This document shows positions 1-4,778 of a stretch of 13,225 bases of DNA, piece by piece. Within the stretch, counting starts at the first letter, position 1, and the number at the start of each line of letters is the position of its first letter. Made by a program: the position numbers and the translations under genes. Under the pieces are notes generated by a model that did not search any database, was not told where the DNA came from, and was given only the letters and a program-made list of their open reading frames with translations. Origin of the DNA: Patescibacteria group bacterium (lineage in GTDB: Bacteria; Patescibacteriota; Patescibacteriia; UBA1558; GWA2-36-10); the NCBI GenBank assembly GCA_030917205.1, contig JAUPVE010000008.1, positions 1 through 13,225 of the forward strand. The letters run 5' to 3'.

Positions 1-201
1 AAAGAAGCTGTAGCCAATGGCGTGCGCATAGTCAATATTGATACTAATTTGCGCGTAGCTTTCAAAAAAGCTTTATGGAAAAGTATGAGTCACGAAAAAA
101 GCATGGTTGATCCACGGGCAATTTTGCGACCAAGCACAGAGGCCATGCAGGCTGAAGTAGAAAGAATAATTAAAATTTTAGGTAGCGCCAATAAGGCGTA
201 A
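1..201 (+). CDS. fbaA: Class II fructose-bisphosphate aldolase, C-terminal 66 residues (5' part outside window)
   Basis: The reading frame is open from base 1 and stops at TAA 199-201, so only the C-terminal end of the protein is present. The visible peptide carries the family's end signature: a GVRIVNIDTNLR strand-loop, then AFKKALWKS, a DPRAILRP segment, a helix of the type EAMQAEVERIIKILG, and the terminal GSANKA. In class II (zinc-dependent) aldolases the NIDT loop lies at the substrate phosphate site and DPR...L.P...AM marks the last helices. The enzyme cleaves fructose 1,6-bisphosphate to glyceraldehyde 3-phosphate and dihydroxyacetone phosphate in cytoplasmic glycolysis. The zinc ligands and catalytic Asp lie upstream and cannot be checked. 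The next gene begins 4 nt after the stop, so the two are probably co-transcribed. Confidence 0.9.
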   Translation, partial: KEAVANGVRIVNIDTNLRVAFKKALWKSMSHEKSMVDPRAILRPSTEAMQAEVERIIKILGSANKA

Positions 202-205
202 TACT

Positions 206-1093
206 ATGTTGGATATTTTACTTATCATATTAATAGTAGTTTCTGGATTTTTTATAGCCCAGATTTTGTGGCGCAAGGCTCCACATCTATCTAGTATTAA
301 TGTTAATAATTTACCAGAGATAAAAGCCGAACGACAAAAACAAGTTATTTTGCGTGGTCGTTTGCACCGTACTACTCAAGAATTATCAGCTAGACTAAAA
401 AAAATATCAGAGCCAGTCAATGATCAATTAAATTTGCATTTTAAAAATTATTATCAACGTCTACGATCTTTTGAACATGAGCTAAAAAGAAAAGGGGAGA
501 AACAGCTCAGTGCAGCGGTAGACAAATCTCAAACCTTGGATGCTTTGTTAGTTGAGGCTAGACAGTTGATCAATAACGAAGAATATCAAAAAGCTGAAGA
601 TAAATTAATCGACTGCTTGTCATTTGATGAGCATAATGTCGAAGCTTACAAACTGTTGGTTGATCTCTATCGAGCACGCAAACAATATGACGAAGCCAAA
701 GAGACTCTGGAATATTTACTAAGACTGACTCACGAAACAGATTCTAGCATCTATTTTTCTTTAGCTGATATTGCCAAAGAGCGTGGTAATTTGAAACAAG
801 CTGAAGATGATTATTTGCGATCTATTTCACTTTCTGATGATAATTATTTATATTTTTTAAATTTAGCTGAAGTCTATTTAGAGCTTGATGATAAAGAAAA
901 AGCTTTGGAAACTGCTCAACGGGCCTATATCTTAGCTCCAAATAATCCAAAAATTCTTGACTTTTTGATAAATCTTTGTATAATTATCCAGGATCGAGCA
1001 TTAGCCGTTGATTATCTAGAACAACTAAAGACAGTAAATCCCGAGAATAACAAAATCATCGAGTTCAACGAAAAAATTGATAGTTTATCTTAG
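206..1093 (+). CDS. Membrane-anchored tetratricopeptide repeat (TPR) protein
   Basis: This 295-aa protein has one N-terminal hydrophobic helix (residues about 2-22) followed by a positive WRK, which suggests a single-pass anchor with the rest of the chain in the cytoplasm. Residues 37-105 are charged and helical, possibly coiled coil. Five TPR-like helix pairs follow at about 112-145, 146-179, 180-213, 214-247 and 248-281, with the usual spacing of A/Y/L positions (for example YDEAKETLEYLL and EKALETAQRAYILAPN). TPRs bind other proteins, so a scaffold or assembly role at the membrane is likely, but no partner can be named. ATG 206 starts just after the aldolase stop. Only a weak AAGG lies about 10 nt upstream, so initiation may depend on coupling. 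The anchor-plus-TPR layout resembles YciM/LapB-type proteins, but without their C-terminal rubredoxin metal site. Confidence 0.85.
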   Translation: MLDILLIILIVVSGFFIAQILWRKAPHLSSINVNNLPEIKAERQKQVILRGRLHRTTQELSARLKKISEPVNDQLNLHFKNYYQRLRSFEHELKRKGEKQLSAAVDKSQTLDALLVEARQLINNEEYQKAEDKLIDCLSFDEHNVEAYKLLVDLYRARKQYDEAKETLEYLLRLTHETDSSIYFSLADIAKERGNLKQAEDDYLRSISLSDDNYLYFLNLAEVYLELDDKEKALETAQRAYILAPNNPKILDFLINLCIIIQDRALAVDYLEQLKTVNPENNKIIEFNEKIDSLS

Positions 1094-1123
1094 CGAATAT
1101 ATATAGATAGTATTATGGTTGGT

Positions 1124-1145
1124 ACCCTTCGGCGTTGCTCAGGGT
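1124..1145. repeat. Imperfect palindrome of the CCCTTCG...CTCAGGG type
   Basis: A 22-base element upstream of tRNA-Tyr has arms ACCCT and AGGGT around a 12-base centre, TCGGCGTTGCTC. It resembles the dispersed CCCTTCG(N)CTCAGGG palindromes seen between genes in many bacterial genomes. Only one copy is in the window, so its repeat status is inferred from its form. It is not a classical terminator, because the nearest T run (1161-1165) is 16 bases away. Confidence 0.45.
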
Positions 1146-1169
1146 CCCGACGAAATAGAGTTTTTGTAT

Positions 1170-1255
1170 GGGTCGGTACCGAAGTGGTCAACCGGGACAG
1201 ACTGTAAATCTGTTGGCATCAGCCTTCGGGGGTTCGAATCCCTCCCGGCCCACCA
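1170..1255 (+). tRNA. tRNA-Tyr, anticodon GTA, with encoded CCA
   Basis: The acceptor arms GGGTCGG and CCGGCCC pair over 7 bp with one T-G wobble. The anticodon stem ACAGA/TCTGT closes the loop CTGTAAA, giving anticodon GTA. A long variable arm (about 1213-1229) makes this a class II tRNA, as expected for bacterial tRNA-Tyr. The T arm is GGGGG-TTCGAAT-CCCTC. The discriminator is A at 1252 and CCA is encoded at 1253-1255. No introns or mismatched stems are visible. Confidence 0.95.
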
Positions 1256-1274
1256 TCCTTCGCAAGCGAAGGAT
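1255..1274. other. Spacer hairpin between the two tRNA genes
   Basis: Directly after the tRNA-Tyr CCA, ATCCTTCG and CGAAGGAT form an 8-9 bp perfect stem with a very small loop. It is followed by A-rich rather than T-rich sequence, so it does not look like a + strand terminator. A role in separating or processing the tRNA precursor is possible but unproven. Confidence 0.5.
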
Positions 1275-1294
1275 ATAAAAAAAATTTCACTCTA

Positions 1295-1370
1295 GCCGTC
1301 TTAGCTCAGTTGGTAGAGCACCACCATGGTAAGGTGGGGGTCATCAGTTCAAATCTGATAGACGGCTCCA
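1295..1370 (+). tRNA. tRNA-Thr, anticodon GGT, with encoded CCA
   Basis: This 76-nt cloverleaf has acceptor stem GCCGTCT/AGACGGC, D arm with AGCTCAGTTGGTAGAGC, and anticodon stem CCACC/GGTGG around loop ATGGTAA. The anticodon is GGT, which reads Thr codons ACC and ACT. The T arm loop is TTCAAAT. The discriminator is T and CCA is encoded at 1368-1370. It lies 39 nt after tRNA-Tyr, probably in the same transcript, and a terminator follows at once. Confidence 0.95.
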
Positions 1371-1374
1371 TTTT

Positions 1375-1396
1375 AGCCCAGTATATGGGCTTTTTA
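1375..1396 (+). terminator. Rho-independent terminator after the tRNA genes
   Basis: AGCCCA and TGGGCT form a 6-bp stem with a 5-base loop, followed directly by a T run. It lies 4 nt after the tRNA-Thr CCA and before the promoter of the next gene. Confidence 0.75.
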
Positions 1397-1414
1397 GTTA
1401 TATTATTATAAGCA

Positions 1415-1442
1415 TTGACAATTTACGGTTTTAGTGTATAAT
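1415..1442 (+). promoter_or_regulatory. Consensus sigma-70-type promoter for the dockerin-repeat gene
   Basis: TTGACA (1415-1420) and TATAAT (1437-1442) both match the consensus exactly, with a 16-bp spacer. Transcription would start near 1449, giving a leader of about 40 nt to ATG 1490. This position also argues against a longer frame beginning at TTG 1445, which would lie at or before the transcript start. Confidence 0.8.
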
Positions 1443-1489
1443 ATTTGATTGTTAATTGTTATATATATTTTTTATTATTTACAAATTTT

Positions 1490-2716
1490 ATGAAGAAAAA
1501 GAAGAAAAACACTGCAAAAAATCTTAACAAAGGATTAATTGCCTTTCTAGTGATGGCTGTGATAGCTTTAAATTTTAGTCTAATTGGTAGCGTGTTAGCT
1601 GATGATTCAAATGAATTGGATCAAAATTTAGCTTTACCACTGCCAGTAAAAACAAGTTTCGATGAAATAACTCCAGTTACATCAGAAGTGACTATTACAA
1701 ACACACTAGCTGTCTGTGATCACAATGGTGATGGTTTACGTAATTTATCGGACGTGAGTATGTTGGCCGAAATTCAAGATACTCTTAGTCTTTCTGAAAT
1801 TGCCGAGTATGCCCAGAACAATCAAGATGATATCTGGTGCGCTGCTAAGTTTAGACGCTTGCCTGTTTGCGATCACAACGGTGATACTTTGAGAAATCTT
1901 AGTGATGTCGCTTTATTTGCTGAGATTAAGGATAGTCTTAATCTGACAGAGATTGCTGACTATGCAGAACACAATCAAGATGATATCTGGTGCGCTGCAA
2001 ACTATGGACCAAGAGATTTAGAATCAGCCCAGGGCACACAAGAGGTAGATGCGAATGTTGGATTAGCTATCTGCGATCACAATGGTGATAGTTTACGTAA
2101 TTTATCAGACGTGCCACTGCTCGCTGCTTGTCAAAATACTTTTGATGCTAATGGCGATGGTGTGCATGATTTGAGTGACATTTCTTTGTATGCTTCTATG
2201 AATCAAGATGCTAATTTTTGTCATAAAACTTTTGTGTGTGTTGCTACCTCAACTCCAGCAGTAGAATTAATTATCGAAACTCCGGTAATATCTAACAATG
2301 GTGGTTCTAGTTCTAACGGTGTTGGATTAGCTATTTGCGATCACAATGGTGATACTGTGAGAAATCTTAGTGATGTGGCTCTCTTTGCTGAAATCAAGGA
2401 TAGTTTGAATCTTTCCCAAATTGCTGAATATGCACAAAACAATCAAAATGATGATTGGTGCTCTGCAAATTATGGACAGCAGAATTCTGAGATTGTGCCT
2501 GAGGTTTTGGGTGAAAAATTAAGCACTTGTAATATTGATAATGATGTTGCAGGACGTACAGAGTGGGCTGAAGGTAGTTTGATCAGAGGCTGTGATATGA
2601 AAGTTTATCGTATTGAAAATCAAACTAAACGTCACATTTTGAGTTTGAAAGATTTATTTAAGTATATTGGAGAAAGAATTTATAATGTTACAGATGATAT
2701 TGTAGCTTTATTCTAA
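1490..2716 (+). CDS. Secreted dockerin-like repeat protein with C-terminal surface module
   Basis: From ATG 1490 the product is 408 aa and begins with a Lys-rich n-region (MKKKKK), a hydrophobic core and a likely cleavage site near residue 37 (SVLADD), a classical signal peptide. Four repeats follow at about 76-119, 127-172, 195-245 and 283-328. Each starts CDHNGD and continues to NLSDV, the calcium-loop pattern of dockerin/EF-hand-like repeats, and three of the four end in a WC pair of residues. The repeats start and end with Cys, suggesting disulfides outside the cell. The last 70 residues (about 337-408) form a PEVLG-led module also found in the protein at 4779. No catalytic domain is visible; an adhesive or structural surface role is likely. 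No Shine-Dalgarno is present before ATG 1490. The in-frame TTG at 1445 was rejected because it lies at the promoter and would spoil the signal peptide. Confidence 0.85.
   Translation: MKKKKKNTAKNLNKGLIAFLVMAVIALNFSLIGSVLADDSNELDQNLALPLPVKTSFDEITPVTSEVTITNTLAVCDHNGDGLRNLSDVSMLAEIQDTLSLSEIAEYAQNNQDDIWCAAKFRRLPVCDHNGDTLRNLSDVALFAEIKDSLNLTEIADYAEHNQDDIWCAANYGPRDLESAQGTQEVDANVGLAICDHNGDSLRNLSDVPLLAACQNTFDANGDGVHDLSDISLYASMNQDANFCHKTFVCVATSTPAVELIIETPVISNNGGSSSNGVGLAICDHNGDTVRNLSDVALFAEIKDSLNLSQIAEYAQNNQNDDWCSANYGQQNSEIVPEVLGEKLSTCNIDNDVAGRTEWAEGSLIRGCDMKVYRIENQTKRHILSLKDLFKYIGERIYNVTDDIVALF
1715..2473 (+). repeat. Four intragenic dockerin-like repeats
   Basis: Units lie at about 1715-1846, 1868-2005, 2072-2224 and 2336-2473. 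Units 2 and 4 encode 38 of 47 identical residues over the CDHNGD...ANYG core. Unit 3 is divergent: its second half is replaced by another calcium-loop-like motif, DANGDGVHDLSD. The codon pattern of units 1 and 3 (TTA CGT AAT TTA) differs from that of units 2 and 4 (AGA AAT CTT AGT) for the same residues, pointing to duplication of a two-unit block. Confidence 0.8.
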
Positions 2717-2728
2717 TAGATATTAAAG

Positions 2729-2769
2729 AAAACCATCTAGTCTCTCGCAAGGAGCTGGATGGTTTTTTG
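2729..2769 (+). terminator. Rho-independent terminator after the dockerin-repeat gene
   Basis: AACCATCTAG pairs with CTGGATGGTT (one T-G wobble), the stem can be extended inside by CTC/GAG, and TTTTTT follows. An A run precedes the stem, so it may also work for the opposite strand. It starts 12 nt after the stop codon. Confidence 0.85.
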
Positions 2770-2812
2770 TTTAATAAAATCAATAATTGTGTTATAATAT
2801 AAAAGATATATA

Positions 2813-2841
2813 TTGACTTTTTTCTAAGAAAGTAGTAGATT
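2813..2841 (+). promoter_or_regulatory. Candidate promoter for the CAP-domain gene
   Basis: TTGACT (2813-2818) and TAGATT (2836-2841) are 17 bp apart, which would give a leader of only about 14 nt to ATG 2862. A perfect TATAAT at 2793-2798 lacks a good -35 but could be used instead. The choice between them cannot be made from sequence alone. Confidence 0.45.
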
Positions 2842-2861
2842 ATCATGTTTAATAAAAAAAC

Positions 2862-4556
2862 ATGCCTAGAAGAAAAATAAGCGATTTTGAGGATCTAAAA
2901 CATAGAGATAGTGATGGCGACGGCTTATCAGATTATGATGAGATTTTTGTCTATCATTCTGATCCGCTAAATACTGACTCTGGTCATGATGGTTTTACAG
3001 ATTATCAAAGGGCTAGATTAAATTTGGATTCAATAAATAATGTATTTATGAAAGATTTTTTTATCCCCAATGAAAGTAATAATTTTAAACCACACATCCT
3101 CAAGCCTCGTCGTTTATTTTTTTACTCAATAAGTGCTGTAGCTATAAAAATATTTGTCATGGCTACTGTGTTGGTTTTTCCGGCCACAGCTTGGTTGACG
3201 CCGGATTTCTTGAAAGCTGAAAGTACTCAAATAGTGGCCTTGACCAATGGTTTACGTCAGTCTTTGGGTTTACAGACTTTGGAGAACAATGAAGTTTTGC
3301 AGGCAGCCGCCTTTGCCAAGGCCGAGGATATGGTGGTTAATCAATACTTTGCTCATGTCAGTCCTGAAAAAAAGGGCTTAAGACATTGGTTGGGCTCCAA
3401 AGGTTATAATTATCAGGTGGCTGGTGAAAATTTAGCTATTGGCTATTCAGCTCCTACAGAGGTGCTAGAAGCCTGGAAAAATAGTCCAACTCACTATGCC
3501 AACCTTATTGATCCTGATTACAATGAAATAGGCGTGGCCATGATTGCTGGCAATTATGAGGGTTTTGATACCAAGCTAGTCGCTCAGATGTTTGGCTTCC
3601 AAAAAGCGATTCCCACTCCAGAGCCTATTCTAGTGACAGAGCCAACTAAGCCAGTAGTGACCGTGATAGACGAACCGACAGTTTTAGCAGAAAAGACCAC
3701 CAATCCTACGCCAGTACCGGTAGTTGTGGAAAAACCCAAGCCTATTGTCATAGTAGATGTAGAAGAGCCCCTGGCTCAGCCAAGTATAGTGACAGGCATT
3801 GAGGGTTTATTGACTAATAAGAAAAACTTAGATATCAAAGTACTTTCCCCAGAGGCTACAGAGGTAGTTTTGTGGGTCAATGATAAAAAACAGGCTTCTG
3901 CCAAGACTGTGGATAATCAAGTTATTTTTGACCTAGCCTTGAATGAAGGGCAGAATAAGTTAGTAGCGCAATCAATTTTAGCTGAACAAAGCAGTTTTTC
4001 TCCAGAGTATGTCCTAGAGCTTGATACCCAGGCCCCTACAGTGGAGGCAGAACAAAGCTTTATTTCGGCTATTAGCCCAAAAGATCAAGAGGTGTTGATC
4101 AAAATAGAGGCTATTTTGAGTACAGATACCAAGGTAGCAGTGGTGAAATATCATGGATTTGATATTCCGCTCAAGCAGGATCTGACCAACGACAAGCTTT
4201 GGGTAGCTAATAGGCTGATTGCCAATGTCGCTGATAATTTTTTTAGCCCAGTGGTACCAGCTAGTTTAGTAGCCACTGATTTGTCTGGTAATACTTTGAC
4301 CGAAGATTTAGCTTGGCAGAAAATATTATTAGATACACCAAGTCCAGTCAATCAGTATTTATTTATCAAAAATACAGAATCTAGCAACATAAAGCCTATT
4401 TTTGACCTATCGACTTGGTATTTTAGGGTTATGTTGTTAGTAGCTTTTGTAGCTTTGTTACTCAATATCTTTATTGAGATAAAAAAACAACATCTTAAAA
4501 CAATAGCCTCAACAGTAGCCTTTATGACTTTGTTGTCTCTGCTGATTTTGTTCTAG
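2862..4556 (+). CDS. CAP (SCP/PR1-like) domain membrane protein with TSP3-like motif and Ig-like region
   Basis: This 564-aa protein has, in order: a thrombospondin type 3-like calcium motif (residues 14-55, DSDGDGLSD and DPLNTDSGHDGFTD); a hydrophobic helix (about 83-110); a CAP domain (about 121-246); a Pro/Val/Thr-rich linker (250-308); an Ig-like beta region (about 312-390, ending in DTQAPTV); a second beta region (about 400-490); and two hydrophobic helices at the C-terminus (about 522-538 and 546-563). The CAP core shows the expected acidic/His set: E155 in AKAEDM, H164 in FAHVSP, E189 in AGENLA and H211 in HYANLI. Bacterial CAP proteins are extracytoplasmic, and the function of most is unknown. 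No Shine-Dalgarno precedes ATG 2862, only an A-rich stretch. The start is chosen because the TSP3-like motif begins soon after it. Neighbours on both sides are also surface proteins. Confidence 0.85.
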   Translation: MPRRKISDFEDLKHRDSDGDGLSDYDEIFVYHSDPLNTDSGHDGFTDYQRARLNLDSINNVFMKDFFIPNESNNFKPHILKPRRLFFYSISAVAIKIFVMATVLVFPATAWLTPDFLKAESTQIVALTNGLRQSLGLQTLENNEVLQAAAFAKAEDMVVNQYFAHVSPEKKGLRHWLGSKGYNYQVAGENLAIGYSAPTEVLEAWKNSPTHYANLIDPDYNEIGVAMIAGNYEGFDTKLVAQMFGFQKAIPTPEPILVTEPTKPVVTVIDEPTVLAEKTTNPTPVPVVVEKPKPIVIVDVEEPLAQPSIVTGIEGLLTNKKNLDIKVLSPEATEVVLWVNDKKQASAKTVDNQVIFDLALNEGQNKLVAQSILAEQSSFSPEYVLELDTQAPTVEAEQSFISAISPKDQEVLIKIEAILSTDTKVAVVKYHGFDIPLKQDLTNDKLWVANRLIANVADNFFSPVVPASLVATDLSGNTLTEDLAWQKILLDTPSPVNQYLFIKNTESSNIKPIFDLSTWYFRVMLLVAFVALLLNIFIEIKKQHLKTIASTVAFMTLLSLLILF

Positions 4557-4566
4557 TTGACTATAT

Positions 4567-4605
4567 ACTCATAATGTGTTAAGACAATGTTGTGAGTCTT
4601 TATTT
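4567..4605 (+). terminator. Weak candidate terminator after the CAP gene
   Basis: ACTCATAA pairs with TTGTGAGT (8 bp, one T-G) around a 15-base loop, followed by CTTTATTT. The stem is AT-rich and the T run is broken, so it is less convincing than the other terminators here. Confidence 0.4.
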
Positions 4606-4610
4606 GGCTA

Positions 4611-4639
4611 TTGACACATTTCTTCTTAAATATTTTAAT
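4611..4639 (+). promoter_or_regulatory. Candidate promoter for the large surface protein gene
   Basis: TTGACA (4611-4616) and TTTAAT (4634-4639) are 17 bp apart. Transcription from here would give a leader of about 130 nt. Within that leader, 4670-4695 carries GGCTATA twice and a GCTATA/TATAGC inverted pair, and the rest is plain AT-rich sequence. A second TTGACC at 4660 has no good -10 partner. Confidence 0.6.
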
Positions 4640-4778
4640 AACTATTGTAATAATTATTGTTGACCAGCGGCTATATCTATAAGGCTATAGCTATATCAGT
4701 GTAAGATATTTATAAAATAAAAAATTAATTATTTTTTTATCTATTAATTTATTAATAAACTTATAAACACATAAATTT

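Noticed and set aside
1255..1274. Hairpin after tRNA-Tyr as a terminator
   Set aside because: It is followed by A-rich sequence on the + strand, and a good terminator follows the second tRNA.
1445..1489. Upstream in-frame TTG start for the dockerin-repeat gene
   Set aside because: It lies at the predicted transcription start of a consensus promoter, and the extra residues precede a textbook signal peptide starting at ATG 1490.
1715..2473. Repeats as a CRISPR array
   Set aside because: The repeats are long, diverged, in frame and encode dockerin-like domains; there are no short identical repeats with unique spacers.
2845..2880. 11-codon frame (MFNKKTCLEEK) overlapping the start of the CAP gene
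   Set aside because: Could be a coupled leader peptide, but it is short, has no ribosome binding site, and its A-rich codons are expected by chance here.
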